From the NCBI RefSeq assembly GCF_000204055.1, contig NW_006768782.1:372836-436835 (forward strand): a stretch of DNA of 64,000 nt, written 5' to 3'. The translations under genes and the position numbers were made by a program. The notes under the pieces are model-generated. The model did not search any database. It saw nothing but the letters and a program-made list of their open reading frames with translations, and was not told where the DNA came from. The DNA is from Melampsora larici-populina 98AG31. Its lineage: Eukaryota; Basidiomycota; Pucciniomycetes; Pucciniales; Melampsoraceae. Each line of letters starts with the position of its first letter. Positions within the stretch are counted from its first letter, which is position 1. Positions 11,738-24,761 of this stretch are shown here, piece after piece.

Positions 11738-12739
11738 TTTCCTTGAGATACTCCATTCGAACTTTTCACCTTGAAGTCATCAATCGGGTTTACCTTTCGT
11801 CGGGGCCACCAACCACTTCAGTCCTGTGACACGCAACCTCACTCTGTATTAGCATTATCCTTATCTTGATCAAATTCTCAATAAACAGCCACACAAGTCA
11901 CACTCACAGGAGCTTCTCTTCATGTTATACTAGTAGTGGCATGTGACTTGCATATCTGCGTGGAGATACTCTGCTTCCATCCCTCAAATATAAATGCCTC
12001 ATCTATCTCAACTGGGTAGCTTTGTAATCCAAGTTTGTGACCAGACATTGCAGGGGTGTTTGACATTTGCATACATACTGCCTTGAAGGCCATGTTTACA
12101 AGCATCTCGCCTTACAATATTGGTCAGTAAAAGTTAAGCTCATGATGTACTTTGGCACCCAGGACACGAAAGAAGTTTGTAGGAAAAGCTTTGAAGAAAG
12201 CAAAGGCTTTACATACTTGACATGCCTTTCCTTGTTTGTAAGCCCTCCCAGAAGACATCCTTTTCCAAAGGGTTTCCATTGATTCTGGGGTGTTCCAAGA
12301 ACATCAACAAGCTATTTGACTGAAACTTCGGGGGTTAAGGTCACCTTCTTAGTATTTTGATGAGGCTTGTTTGTGAGATGGAAAGATAAAGAAAGATAAG
12401 GAATCAAACAAACCCAATCTTATGATACAGACTATCGGGATCAATCCGAAGAAAGCTTCCTTGTATGCTGTTGTATGCTGTTGTATGTGTATATGTATGT
12501 ATGTATGCTGTGTATTTATCCGCAAATCTGAATTTTGGAATTTGATATGGGTTTGATTTTTATTCAAACTTGCTATCAACCAACAACTGTTCAAACTTCA
12601 ACAAACATCAAACACTCACCTCTCTTCAAATAATCTACTTTGAAGTGTACTTCCCAGTTTCGAACATTCCTCAGGTCCTTTAACCGCATCGGAGATTTAT
12701 CACCCGATTTCAAATCTAGCTATCCTACTATTAATCAAC
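11738..12739. other. Intergenic region between divergent genes
   Basis: This lies between the minus-strand gene ending upstream and the plus-strand zinc protein at 12740, so it should contain both promoters. No gene was recognised. A TATG/TGTA microsatellite is noted separately. Confidence 0.4.
12464..12516. repeat. Microsatellite (GTATGCTGTT and TATG units)
   Basis: TGTATGCTGT repeats twice and then grades into a TATG run. This is simple-sequence DNA about 230 bp upstream of the next start codon. Confidence 0.7.
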
Positions 12740-13284
12740 ATGGGTGGAGGAAATGTGAGTAATAAAACAATCAAGTAGACGTCGTTAATCGGATCTAACG
12801 AATATTCTTTAGAGACGAGTCTGCTAATCTTGATTGTTGTTTTTCGAAAATCTCGGACATTTAGGGTGCCAAAGCCGCTCAGAAGCGGGAACGGAATGCT
12901 AAGACTGCGGGAACGACAGCCAAATCGCAATTGAAAGTGGTTCGTCTATCATACTTCAACCCTTGTTCATTGGATTCAACATGATTTCAAGGATAACCTG
13001 ACTCAATTTTATATCCTCTTCATTGATCAAAAATTTTACTACCAAAGAACGAAGCAGCCAAAAACATTCAATGTAAAATTTGCTTTCAAACCTTCCTTCA
13101 AACCAGTCGAGAACCTGCGTCAGTCTATCAATCGTAGCCCAACGCTTTTCTCAACTCTTACCACATATAATCTGACGTTCTTTTTAAACCATCGGACTAT
13201 CCTAAAAAATCTAGATTGAAGGAGCACGCCGAGAATAAACACAGTAAGACTCTGGCCGATTGTTTTCCGATGTATAAACCTTAA
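12740..13284 (+). CDS. Small zinc-binding protein, ZNF706/At2g23090 type
   Basis: Four exons (12740-12754, 12865-12936, 13048-13118, 13215-13284) join in frame to 75 residues. The protein begins MGGGNGAKAAQKRERN, a SERF-like basic N-terminus. It continues with 'IQCKICFQTFLQT' and 'LKEHAENKH', a C2H2-like finger (Cys-x2-Cys ... His-x4-His), and ends 'DCFPMYKP'. This order and length are typical of the conserved eukaryotic family that includes human ZNF706 and plant At2g23090. Members are small, and their cellular role is poorly defined; translation- or stress-related and aggregation-modifying roles have been proposed for relatives. The tiny first exon of 15 nt is supported by the family N-terminus MGGGN and a GTGAGT donor. 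High confidence in identity, low in function. Confidence 0.9.
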
Positions 13285-14750
13285 GAATCACCTTAGAACT
13301 CCGACCTTATCCCGCCCTCTGTGTTTCAATCTCTTGGTCTCGTTGTATTGGAAATGTTTCTGTGTTGTCGTTAGTGATGTTTGAGTCATCCGATCGATGT
13401 CGGAAACTTCAAGCCGAAATCGTCCGCTCTACATATCTTTACCTCGCCTGTTTCACTCAATTCTCGTCAACTCTTCTTTCATACTGTCTATGTCTTTTAC
13501 GCTTTCTACACTGAGGCGTCAGTACCCAGCTAGCCAAGCTTTGTGCTTTTGGCTTGTATTAGATGGTGGTTATCTTCATCCTCCTGGAATATATGTTGTA
13601 GTGTCCATGTCCTTCAGCTTTGACATACATTCTTGAACCTATACCGTGTCCATCGTAGAAATTCTGAAGCACTCAAGATGATTTTGAGCATCATTGTTAT
13701 TTCCTACAGAGCTTGTTGGCGTCTTGTAGATGTTCGAGTAGACACCTATAGTGCAAGTCTAGTCAGAGATTTATTCTTTGTGCACCAAAGGCTTCGGCAA
13801 GCTTGTGTAGGATTCGACTAATTGTGCTTATGGCGGAGGAAGTAATTCGGCCCTATCAATTTTATCTGCACATTGGACATACTCTTATCATTTCAATGAG
13901 TAAAATAAACTCTATGGTGTGTTCGATACTCGATCATAGTCTCTTAACTCTTGAATCAACTCGGTGGATTCGTAGGTCCAGGCGAGAGCTGAGATTTGAG
14001 TATACGACGAAGAGAGTCCAAAATCGATTCCCGGGGTGGGTCATCACGTGGCGTTTCCCATTGGCGAGTACGTCATCCCTGCCAAATTCTCATGAATCCA
14101 AATGGTCATCCCATCGGGTGAGTCTGGCGGAAGTGACCGAAGCGGCTTATAAGAGCACAACCACAGCGAGTGGAAGCATCCGATGAGCGTGGGGTGCATC
14201 TTGAGCTGCTCAATATCAGACATTGAGAATTTGTAATATAGCCTCGCAGGACGGTCATCTTGTATTCTGTAGCTACATTGTCTTGTGTCGCAAACCTCTT
14301 GGTCGATGATCGACGCCAAGGGCAATGTCCCAATGGTTTCATACCTTAGGGGGCTAGTGATCTACCTGCATTGGCAGCTGATTCACGAAATGGAATTGAA
14401 AGCTCCGAAATTCGCCAAGCTCAGCACAAAATGGATGGTAATGAAGGTTTTAATCGCACCATTTCAATGTGACATTGAGACACCGCACTCATCCGGAGAG
14501 AGAATTGCGTGTTTCAAAAGCAGGAACAGACCGAACTCCCATGATATGATATGACGAAAGATGTCGAGATTACCAATTGACTGCTAACATGAAAGGTATA
14601 AATTGTTGAGGAGATCTGAGCTTCATTTTTTCGGGCAAACCTTCCACTTTGATTCATACTCACATATTGAGATCTCCTTCGTCCTACGACTTTCAAATCA
14701 AAAGTTCTGACCTCTTAATTATCTCATCGGCCCAACCCTTTCGTGTCCAG
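13285..14750. other. Intergenic region, no gene recognised
   Basis: About 1.5 kb between two plus-strand genes. Short frames on both strands overlap each other and show no motifs. It presumably holds the 3' UTR of the zinc protein and the promoter of the next gene. Confidence 0.4.
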
Positions 14751-15864
14751 ATGCATCTTTGTATCAATCTGATCTTTTTCTCTGCGGCTTTGCAATTTTT
14801 GAAATCCCTGAATGCAGTCCCTGCAGGTCTGGTGCACGATGGTACGTCTCTTTGTTGTTGGAACGCTTCCTATATGCTTGTTCGTTGAGTACATCTGACC
14901 TAAGTTTTTCGGGATGCCCTTCTTCAGCGGTTTTGGATGTCAAGACCAACTTAAAGTACTGTGATGAAACTGTATCGCTAGGATATGATCCAGAAGTCGA
15001 TTTAGGACGAGAAGCACACCGAGATTATTTGAAAAGAGTAGAAAAATCCAAGCCCGTTGTAATCAAAGATATTCGTGGCTCCGAAGATCAATTCAAATGG
15101 GACGTCCACGGATTTGCCTACGTCAAGGACAAAGTCACAGGGCTTGAAGAGTGTAAGAATGACCAAGATTATGATGAACTGCTTAGTCCAGCCGCTGAAG
15201 AGCTAGTAAAAAAGATGTGAGTGTGAGCTAGATGACCATGCGCTCGCATTTATTTACTGATTTGTATGACAGAACCAATGCCGATGCAGTGTATGCCTTC
15301 AATTCTCGAGTTCGAGATCAAGAGCCCAATTCAGAGGTGGTGGGACACAGTCGAAATCCTGTGCCCAGTGTCCATTCTGATTTCTCGTCGGAAGGTGCCA
15401 AAGAAGCTGTAGAAAAAGCCATTGCCCGTCGCGGACTAGAGAGCAATGAAGCAAAAGAATTCAAGGCTTTTGCCCAAGATGATAATAATAGGATTGTCAT
15501 CATTCATCTCTGGAGACCGCTCCAGGTCGTCAAAAGAGATCCCTTGGCACTTTGTGATTGGAGATCTGTTGAGATAGAAAATGCACATGCATACAGACCG
15601 CGAGGTCCTGGACGGTGTGCTTGCGTGCAATGGCGCTTCAACCCAAAGAACAAATGGTATTATCTTAGCCAGCAAGCACCAGAAGAGGTGGCCATGTTTG
15701 TGCAATACGACAGTGCTGCTGAAGGACACATGACCTTACCCCATGCATCATTTGAAGAGTCAAATGCCAAAGCTTCACCAGCAAGAAAAAATGTTGAGGT
15801 GAGAGTGATAGCTATATTCTCCAAGGACTCAAATGTGAGAAAAAACAAGGATATATCCATGTAG
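14751..15864 (+). CDS. CmcJ/NvfI/AsaB-like Fe(II)/2OG-type oxidoreductase with signal peptide
   Basis: Three exons (14751-14841, 14928-15216, 15273-15864) join in frame to about 323 residues. Residues 1-25 form a hydrophobic signal-peptide-like segment ('LIFFSAALQFL' then 'LNAVPA'). The body matches the fungal GA4-desaturase / CmcJ-like family: 'AYAFNSRVRD'-type entry, the metal motif 'VHSDFSSEGA' (His-x-Asp), 'WRPLQVVKRDPLALCDWRS', 'KWYYLSQQAPEEVAMF', 'YDSAAEG', 'LPHASF' (distal His), and 'VEVRVIAIF' at the C-terminus. Relatives hydroxylate or desaturate small molecules in secondary metabolism. The usual 'RES' before the last motif is replaced by 'ARK', and the usual 'DP' after PH-x-SF is missing. 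A secretory leader is unusual for this family, since most members are cytosolic. The substrate is unknown. Confidence 0.75.
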
Positions 15865-16465
15865 CAGATGCATTCGCGCCGTGATACAGATTGATACGGA
15901 AGCATGATCGTGTTCTTGTTCTTATCCACCCAACATGTTTAAATTCCCTGTTTGTCATGCATGCTGCGTTAGGAATCTGGATATGAGTTTCTTGAATGTG
16001 TGGTTATATGTCAGCAATGTGCCCTAGTCCATAAAATCTGTGCTTCGTCTTGTAGCTTCCGGCTTTATTAGTAGAGGTATAGTCTCCCGATAAAGAAACC
16101 GTAAAGAGGATCACCATATGTGCGTAAATCAGGTTGAATGCCTTGGCAGAGCAGGTGCTGATGGTGAAGGGGAAGGAAGACTCCCGTCATTCTACTCAGT
16201 GGCTACAATTGTACTCACCCAGCATGAGTTCTTCTGCACGCTAAGGGTTGCTCCAAGGACATTGACAAGTTGACTTCACACTGCTTTTTGAAACATGACA
16301 TGGCACATAAAGAAAAAGGCCGTGAATTTTACAAGACTTGAAAGTTAACTTGTCATCATGGGACCTGGGTAGGTTGAATATGCAGTTTTGCGAACTGTAC
16401 TTTTCAAAACTACAGGTTTCAAATTTTTGTTGCGGTCGCTCGAATTGAACCGGTGATATATATTA
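15865..16465. other. Intergenic region
   Basis: No gene, RNA or repeat was recognised between the oxidoreductase and the foldback MITE. Confidence 0.4.
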
Positions 16466-16467
16466 TA

Positions 16468-17643
16468 CGATGGACGAGAGAGGAGGGTGGAGGACAAACC
16501 TCAAAACCTGAAACACAAACCTGTATTGTCCTGTACAGATACTCGATTTTCGAGTACCTCTGATCAAACCTCACCAGAACGTCCTAGAAACGATCCAGAC
16601 GATGCCAGAGACGATTCCAGTTAACTCCCAATTGAAAATGCTGTCGAATCATCACATCGAATTGAAAAGTAAGTCTTTAGATCATCTAAAACGAGTTAGA
16701 ATCACGATGATAAGTACTAACTACAGTTTTTTTTGGCCTTTTTATCAAACAAAAAGATTTGCTTTGAAATTCTTCCAATTTTCATCACAGACAAATCTCA
16801 ATCAATTTTAGTCGCACCTTTCCAAAATCAAAGGCACTCAGATTCTGACTGACTTGGTGAACAACACATTTCACTCAACAGACAAATAATTATCCGCGCT
16901 CAATGTTCATACAATGACAAGCGATACCATTCCCTTCAGGTTTAACTTTTTTAGATAAAGACTCCGGTACAAAGAAGGCTTGATTCTCGTTGTGTAACAA
17001 CTTCTTGTTATTACACAATATATGTAGCATGTGATTCAGTTTCTTTCTTGTGCAATGATACTGAAAAGGAAAATCTCAAGGTTTAAATTCAATACGAGAG
17101 TTGAGAATTCAACATTGATGTCTAAACAAAGGTCAGAAAAAGCCCCAAAAGCAGAAATCCAACCCAAGAGACCATCTGCATTTGAAGTAGTGAATTGAAA
17201 TTGAAAGCTTGTGGAATGATCCATACAAAAAGAGGGTCTGTGTGTCCAAATGTACTAATTTTATGCCTTGCTCTCCTGATCTGGTCAAAAGACAAAGCTT
17301 TTAATGTTTTCGATTATAAAGTCAAATCAATTAAACTTGTACTTGATTCCTGGATGTTTGTTGGTCTTTTGAAAAAGTTGTTGAGTGAGATGCGGTTTGG
17401 AATTTGTAATGTACGATTCATTCCTTCATTTTTAGCTAGCATGAGATTTTATATCAAAATGCTGTTTGTTTGATAGAAAGGATAGTTATTATGTACAACT
17501 TATCATCGTGATCTGGATCGTTTCTCGGACGTTCTGGTGAGGTTTGATCAGAGGTACTCGAAAATTGAGTATCTGTACAGGACGATACAGGTTTGTGTTT
17601 CGGGTTTTGAGGTTTGTCCTCCACCCTCCTCTCTCGTCCATCG
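16468..17643. mobile_element. Foldback MITE with 132-bp inverted arms and TA duplication
   Basis: The arm at 16468-16599 (starting CGATGGACGAGAG) is the near-perfect complement of 17512-17643. TA flanks both outer ends (16466-16467 and 17644-17645), which points to mobilisation by a Tc1/mariner-type transposase. The 0.9-kb centre has no plausible coding sequence. The ends differ from those of the two-gene transposon, so a different source transposase is implied. Confidence 0.85.
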
Positions 17644-17645
17644 TA

Positions 17646-18052
17646 GTGATAACCGATCAGACCACTGAACCACATTTTGTAAGCCTTGACTTCAGTTCCT
17701 CAATCTCAAAACTCATGTTGTATCTCAACACTGACCCAGATTGTCATCATAAGGGATACGGTGATACCTACGCCTCGAGGATTATTACTTCTTTCTGCGT
17801 TTCTTTGAAGTCACACCCTCATGTCTGAGATCGACCATGGTGTCGACCAACCGATAAGCTCGACACATGAACAATTTTCTAAATGGTGCTTGAACGTCTC
17901 CTCTTCACCTTGGCCTGCTTGGACCATGAGTGCTTTGCGTAGGTCTTACTCATGATCAACAATCGAATCGGTCGAGCTTCAACATCAGCATAATCAGGAT
18001 TTGCATTTGACGAAATATCATCTACGGAACTACAGTACTGAGTTCACTACCT
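17646..18052. other. Intergenic, upstream of the AIM19-like gene
   Basis: No gene was recognised. This region should contain the promoter of the gene starting at 18053. Confidence 0.4.
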
Positions 18053-18596
18053 ATGGCCAGTCGAAAAACAGCTTTGTCTTTAGGATTGCCTCCACTTTGG
18101 CAGCTATCCCCGCTGGCCATGACATTTGGACTGGGAGGGTGAGCAATCTGCTTTGGATTACGTTACCTATTGTGATTTGACCTTCTTGATGTTCTCCCAA
18201 ACTGAATCAGATACATTACTTCAACTGGTGATGCTTGCAATGGCTCGGGTACTACTTCCGGTAAGGTTGTTCTCGTCACTCACCCACACATCAGTATAAA
18301 AATTAATCTTGGATCAAACTTTTGGGTCACATTTCGAATCACCTCGTCTGAATGTTCAACTTCAACTCTCATATTCGAAAATAGCATGGAGCTTCATCTA
18401 TCTGTTTTTGCACGCTAAACAATCCTTCAAACACACTTTCATGCACGAGTCAAAAACGAGACTTTCTTGCCTCAAACTTCCTTGGTTGTTGACTACCACC
18501 GCTGCTTTCAACGGAGTCGTTCACGGCTATACTTATTGGCTTGGACCATCGCCAAATGAAAAGACTGATGGAACAGAAGCTACGCATAATTCTTGA
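18053..18596 (+). CDS. Small membrane protein, AIM19-like (tentative)
   Basis: Three exons (18053-18138, 18211-18260, 18385-18596) join in frame to 115 residues. Visible features are 'LPPLWQLSPLAMTFGLGGYI', a 'GDACNGSGTTSAWSFIYLF' segment and 'LLTTTAAFNGVVHGYTYW', giving two or three short hydrophobic helices separated by a basic loop. The pattern GD..NGSGT(T)xAWSxxYL..xxxS followed by a second helix with YG-x-x-Y/F resembles fungal AIM19 (altered inheritance of mitochondria 19), a small protein linked to mitochondria in yeast. The identification rests on recall of the pattern rather than on an alignment. The gene structure itself is well supported because both splice joins preserve the frame and the segment order. 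Confidence 0.55.
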
Positions 18597-20687
18597 AAGG
18601 CAACATGGATTCATAAAACTTGGATAGCGAATCTCTGCTCAGTTCAAGTACGAATCTCATTTGGTCGTGCTATTTCAAGACCCGAGATTCGTGTAGTACA
18701 TGGACCCCTCGCTGGATGGCTTGACCTCGAAAGTGGGATCTAATAGAGCTGATCAGGAGCTTTATGCATGTAGCAGGGTGTTGGCCAGCGGAGCAACCAA
18801 GGGTGTATGTAAACGACTCAACAGCCAGAAAAGTGAAATAAAATAAGATGATGCAGAGAGATCTGTCGATCCGTTAGATCTTTGGATCTTACCTACCACT
18901 CAAGTGATGTGAGATGAGAAATTGAAGATGCTGGAAAGGTTGTTACGTATCCTCATACTTCTTATGCAGAGTCAAACTTGATCTTGAAGACAGCGGGGTA
19001 AGAAAACCAATGGATCAAGATTAAAGAAACCGACACAAAAGCTGAGCTGGGATGTATTGACCTGTACTGACTGATTTGCTATGCTTCAAAGAAAAACGAC
19101 ACAGCTCTCTGTCAATTTGAAAGTTCCATGATGTCCAAAGCAAGCAAAGGCTCCAGTGGCTCGGTTACTGGATAGAGAGAGTCAACGGTCCTACCTGAGC
19201 AATTCGTCTTAGCTTCGCTTTTTGGAGAAATTTGAGCATATAGTGCACTACATAGATGGTTGGGATCGATCATCAAGTTTCCTTTGGAGGTATTTTCAGG
19301 TATTCTATGTACCCATTACGCCGCCAAAGGTCTACTTGAAGCTGAGATGAGACCCGATGTAAGTTTACAAATACATCCATCACCTTACGATTTATCTTTT
19401 TGGCACGAATATTCGTACATAAACGATTCGTGAACCGATATACAATCATCCTGGAATTTGTGTTTCGTGCATCGTGAGACGCTCTAGTAGCCACATTGTT
19501 TCTTCTGTATCCTGAAGACTCGAGCCTCTGGCTCTTTGCTTCCTCATCCTGGATTGTGACCATCACCTCCTCACCATCTGCCGACCGATCTGGTATGCGC
19601 GAATCATCCGTTTCAACCTCCTCAAGGTACGTACCTAGATATTATATGCATATGTAGTCAGATTCACTGTTTATGGCAAACAGAAATGATATCGTTTCAT
19701 TTAACTATTGGCGGTTCATAGACCAAACTTGCCGATCGCTTAAAGCTGGATACATCACGCCAAGGTATTCGCCATCAACAATTTGAGCAGGTCAGTTTGG
19801 GACCGAGAGGGTGGTGTTGTGGATGTATATGTATGCTCTGATTTGAACCGGTGGCATACAGGGTGAACGTCATGGAGGATAGCATAGGATGAATTCAAAG
19901 ACGAATGTGGCGGTCACGAAACAACTTCATCTGAAGCATTGCAGGCCTCGACCGACTTTGATATCAGAATTTGACACCTGCTTCACCCTGCTTCTTCCTC
20001 TACCCGAGTAGATCCAGCTTCTCGAGGCTGCATGAGTGAGACTAATGATGATGAGTAGTGATCATGTCAGAGGGAAAGAGCGGGTTACGACTTACCCTCC
20101 TGTCTAAATCTACATCCTCTCTCCTAGCCCCCTCACGAGGTAAACGCATATTTGAGATGATCCGCAAACCTTAGGCAATCTTGTACGCTTGCTGTGAGTT
20201 TTTGCGGAACATCTGAACCCGGTTGGACTGCTCGTGTTTTTTTATATTCGCATAATCTAAAGTCTTTGATCTACTTGGCTATTTGATCGACACGACCGAT
20301 ATGCTGTCCTGCCATTGACCATCTGGAAGTCTTCAAGGTGAATGAGATTGTTTAACTTGAAAGGCTTTTTGGAGATTTCTCGTCAAAGTCTCCAGAAGAA
20401 CTCCCAGAATCGAACATTTTATTCACACTCATCGTCTCAATCGCTTTCAACCTCCATACCCCTATTGATCCGTCTCACAGGGTTTCTTCTCCAAAATATC
20501 CCCAACTAGCCATCAGTCATCATCAGCTTTGATTGGTAAAGTCAACCCTATCACTCGTTCATACTCAAACTCGATTTGGATATATTACTCCCTCAATCGC
20601 CATCACCTCTCGAAACGCGCGCGCGTCAGTCACCCAGACATCTTGTGAGACGACCTTACGCGTACAAGACCAAACCCTTTGACCACA
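18597..20687. other. Long intergenic region upstream of the MFS gene
   Basis: No gene was recognised in about 2.1 kb. A (CG)5 run (ACGCGCGCGCG, about 20616-20626) lies about 65 bp before the MFS start codon and may be part of its promoter. The rest looks like ordinary non-coding DNA. Confidence 0.4.
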
Positions 20688-23584
20688 ATGGCCGATCTTC
20701 AAATCATTAATACTCCTGTGAGAAATTCTTCCCCCGTGTTCGAGATTCATTATTTGGCTTCCAATTCACCACTTAGTGTCTGATATGGTATGGATATTCG
20801 ATTCAAATAGATCACCCCTTCCAAACGCAATTCTTCCCCATCAGAAGCCTTCAAAACAATTTCACCTGAAGAAACTTCCAAGGTAGATGAATCCCCATCA
20901 GATAAAATATCTGAACCAAACGACATGTCAGAGAAAGTGGATCCAAATGGATACGAATCACCATCGAGACCTTCTGCTTCACCAGAGTCTAAACTCGCTC
21001 GTTCAAAGATCTCCAAGGAGTATGATTCTGAAGAAGAGCCACGACCTGTCACCAACAAGAAAATCTTGAGGGGGAAACGACTTTTCTTGGCATTTGTTGG
21101 GATGTTGATGTCCATTTTATTGATCGCCTTGGATCAAACTATCTTGAGTCCCGCCTTGCCTGTCATCGCCTCTAACTTTAATTCTCTTGATCAAATTGGT
21201 TGGATTGCCAGTGCTTACGTGAGTTGACCAAAGTTCGGATCGTTGTGCCATTTTTCTCCCGAGATATTGCAACACACTGAGGAATTTAATTTTGGACAAT
21301 ATACAGTTTATCACTCAAGTCTCATTCCTTTTACTCTACGCGCAATTGTTGATGACCTTCAATCGTCGTTGGGTCTTCATCATGGCTGTTTCAATATTTG
21401 AAATCGGCTCTCTGATATGTGCTTTGTCACCTAATGCGATCTGCTTAATCATCGCTCGAGCAGTTGCTGGTGTCGGTGCTGCTGGAATCTTTGTCTCTTG
21501 CTTGAGTATAATTGCCGATATCACCGAGCTTGAGGACAGGCCAAAATTGCTCGGGAGCTTCGGTGCAGTCTTTGCTGCTTCCTCTGTCATCGGACCACTT
21601 CTCGGTGGGGCTTTCACGGATCACTTGAGTTGGAGATGGTGTTTTGTAAGTTATGATTGCGAGAATTGCAATCCTAGATATCTATCTCATAATTTGCAGA
21701 TACCGTCCTTGCAACTTTATTGAATTCCATTTGGCTAATCATCTCCTACTCGCTCACTCAGTGGATTAACTTGCCTTGTGGAGCAATCACGATTTTATCA
21801 ATATTTCTTGTCATACCCGATTCAACGCCTCCTGAAGTGTCGGAGGAAATGCATGGCATGGTAGACCTCAAATGGAATCGCATTACTTTCGGACGTTGGA
21901 CTCCAATGCACGGTTCTTTTCTCCACAAGCTCGGCACTTTGGATTTCATCGGAGCTCTCTTGATGGTAGGATGTTAGTGAATCCTACGATTGTTATCACA
22001 CATTGTCAAGTGCCTTTTGACTTATAGAATTTTAACTCCAGTAATCGTCCTCTTGGTTCTCCCTTTGCAATGGGGAGGAAACCAATACGCTTGGAGAAGC
22101 CCAGTGGTGATTGGGACGTTCTGCGGTTTCGGCGCCCTGCTCGCTGTCTTCTTACTATGGGAATGGAAAGGAGTTGATGAGAAAATCGGCAGCAGTCTTT
22201 TCCCCTTCCGCTTGTTTGCAAACCGCACTCAGTACGTATCTCATAGACCTAGATCACCTCGTCTTACAAAACTAATCTCCTTGCTATAAAATCATTGCCT
22301 GTGCTCAGAATTGGCACCTGTTTACAGGCCTTTTTCGTCATGCTCACCAGTGAGTTTCATGTCTATCAATTTCACTTTCATATAACTTATCGTTGATGTT
22401 TACTTATTTCTTTCCATTTGCGCATTATCACAGTGCTCACTGCAGTTTGTGCGTAATTCATTGCCCATGAACTAGACCAAGCCGGAGGTTTTACTGAACA
22501 AGGTTTTGATTTCCTTTTTAGACTTTTTGCCGATTCACTTTGAAGCGGTCAAAAATGCGTCAGCTACAAAGTCGGGTATTGACTTACTTCCTCTCAGTAC
22601 GTTTCTCAATCACTCTAAATGATGTCGAAGTCGATTATTGAAACACATCAAAATCTCTCAGTGTTGTCAATTGTTGTATCGGCTGGCTGTGCTGGTTTCG
22701 CCATCAGTTCTACCGGATATTATTGGCCTGCACTGGTAGTTGGGCCTGTTTTGCTGACAGTCGGATCAGGACTTCTACACACTCTTGGTATGTTGCAGCT
22801 AGACTGCCTGGCTCTGATCAGGCTTTCTAACCCATGATTCATTATGTAGATGAATTCTCAAGCAATGGAAAACTGATTGGATTTCAAATCATCATTGGTA
22901 CCGGGATTGGTCTGGTTCTTCAAAACGTAATTGTGAGTATTCAAGACTTGAGTATCAAGAAGTCTCACCTGCTGATGACTATTGAAACATGTCCAGGTTG
23001 CTATACAAGCAAATGTGAGGGAGGAGGATGTTCCTCAAGCAACCAGTATGGTCACTTTTGCGTACGCACATTTCCTTATTCAAGAACGCAACACAGCATA
23101 ACAGCTCATTTCTTGTCTCTTCATGATCTGCAGGCAATTGATCGGCGGAGTGATCGGCATTGCAGTGGTGTGAGTTCACATGATCAATATGCACCATCTG
23201 CTCACTTTTTTCAATGCTTACTCAAACTTTTTGCCCGCTTTTTGACCATAGCCAAACCATCTTTGGGAATGCTCTTACCACCAATCTCATCAAATTTGCA
23301 CCCAACGCACCCTTTGCGCTTGTCCAATCATCAGTTGAAAGTATTGCAACTCTTCCAGATTCAGTTCGACCTGGAGTGATTCATGCTTATACCAACACAT
23401 TACGACAAGTGGGTTCGATATGTTTGATTTGCCCATAAATATAAAGCCTTGGCTGACGGTTTTCCGTCGTTAGGTTTACATTCTTGGGATCCCAAGTGGG
23501 GTTGGAGCTTTTCTATCATCCTTTTTAGTCAAGAGTCGTAACATTAAAGGCATCAAGAGAGATCCTATGATGCACACTGCTTGA
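20688..23584 (+). CDS. MFS multidrug/metabolite exporter, DHA2 (14-TM) type
   Basis: Fourteen exons join in frame: 20688-20717, 20811-21218, 21309-21645, 21762-21972, 22042-22231, 22309-22349, 22434-22448, 22522-22596, 22662-22787, 22850-22932, 22997-23061, 23134-23169, 23252-23408, 23474-23584. A Ser/Pro/Glu-rich cytosolic tail of about 120 residues precedes TM1. Signature segments are 'ALDQTILSPALPVIA' (TM1), 'IGWIASAY', 'FNRRWVFIMAV', 'ARAVAGVGAAGIF', the antiporter motif 'GPLLGGAFTDHLSWRW', 'WINLPCGAI', 'LPLQWGGNQYAW', 'VYFLPIHFEAV', 'SATKSGIDLLPL' and 'RQVYILGIPSGVGAFLSSF'. The family exports drugs, toxins or metabolites by proton antiport at the plasma membrane. One exon is only 15 nt (22434-22448); it is required to complete 'MLTAVYFLP'. 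No premature stop remains after splicing. Confidence 0.9.
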
Positions 23585-24700
23585 TAAAAATTCGCTTAAA
23601 GCTTAGAGCGAGCTATCTAAATGACTAGACACCTTTATTCTCTTTAGTCGCTTCAAAGACATATTTGGACCTCGAGCCAACTACTGCATGCAACCGCAAC
23701 AAGAAAATTTAACTTTGACATTTTGCTTTACTGATTTGAATCTAAGCTTATCTGAACTTTTCTGACTCTATCCCCACTCTCTTAAAATCTTGTATCTTAC
23801 ACACACGTTTTTATCTACCTTTTTATTTTTTTTGGGCCTTCACATATATTTAAACAGGTGTTTTCTTCCTTTTCTAGGTCGTTTTGGTTATCATTTATTA
23901 GTTTGATTTTTTCTTTATACATCATTCGTATTCTTTGTTATTTGGGGCTGTGTCATTCTTGCATTTTAATCCAATTTAATTTGTGCATTCGTGAACTTCT
24001 GGTTTGGGGAAAGAATTTATTAAGTTACTATATGCGGGTGTGCTTTCATATAAATCCTTCCGAATCTCGAAGCGTTGAAGGGTCTTAAGAGATTTGAAGA
24101 TCAAAAGGGGTTCTGGGGTATCTCTACACCACAAGGACACGCCGATGTCCTAGGGACAACCGGTTTTTCTTGCAGGGGGACGGACATCCTGACGAAACTG
24201 ATCCAAGGAGCCCGGACCCGAGCAGTATTTTGTGACACCCCATGGTCTTCCAAAAGGGATCCTTTTACGCTACATAGGGGGTCCTCAAGGCGCCTGTACG
24301 GGCTGTTCTGAGAGCTTCGCTTCCGAGTGAACTGTTGGGGGACTCTGTAGTTGTCATCAGGACGTCTTATGTATTCAACTCAAGGCCCGATTGTAGCACC
24401 AGATTGTAGACTGGAGATATTGGGGCTAGGCTGTCCTAGACATGGGCTTCTCCCTTGTCTCACATACTTGCTATCCATTTCAGTCTTGCGCGGGGAAAAC
24501 TTAAGGACTCCTGTACAAAGGGAACTATGGTATTTGAGCTAGGGTTCATAAACCATAGATATAGCTTTTGCTCAGTTCTAACAAGTCTTTGTCTCACGTA
24601 TGAGCACTGGTCTACCACAGTAGACATTTTGTTTAACCTTACAGTTAAACTTATATATACTATTAGTGGTGTGGGGGAGGCCTTTGAGGGAAAAGGCTAA
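23585..24700. other. Intergenic, MFS 3' side to retrotransposon flank
   Basis: The first 400 bp are AT-rich and pyrimidine-rich. From about 24060 the base composition changes and becomes more GC-rich, which may mark the 3' non-coding part of the retrotransposon on the minus strand. I could not define its terminal repeats. Confidence 0.4.
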
Positions 24701-24761
24701 GGATTCCTTAGAAGTCTCAGCATTTTCGCCTCATTGGCGAGACCAGAACTCCCGGAGACTA

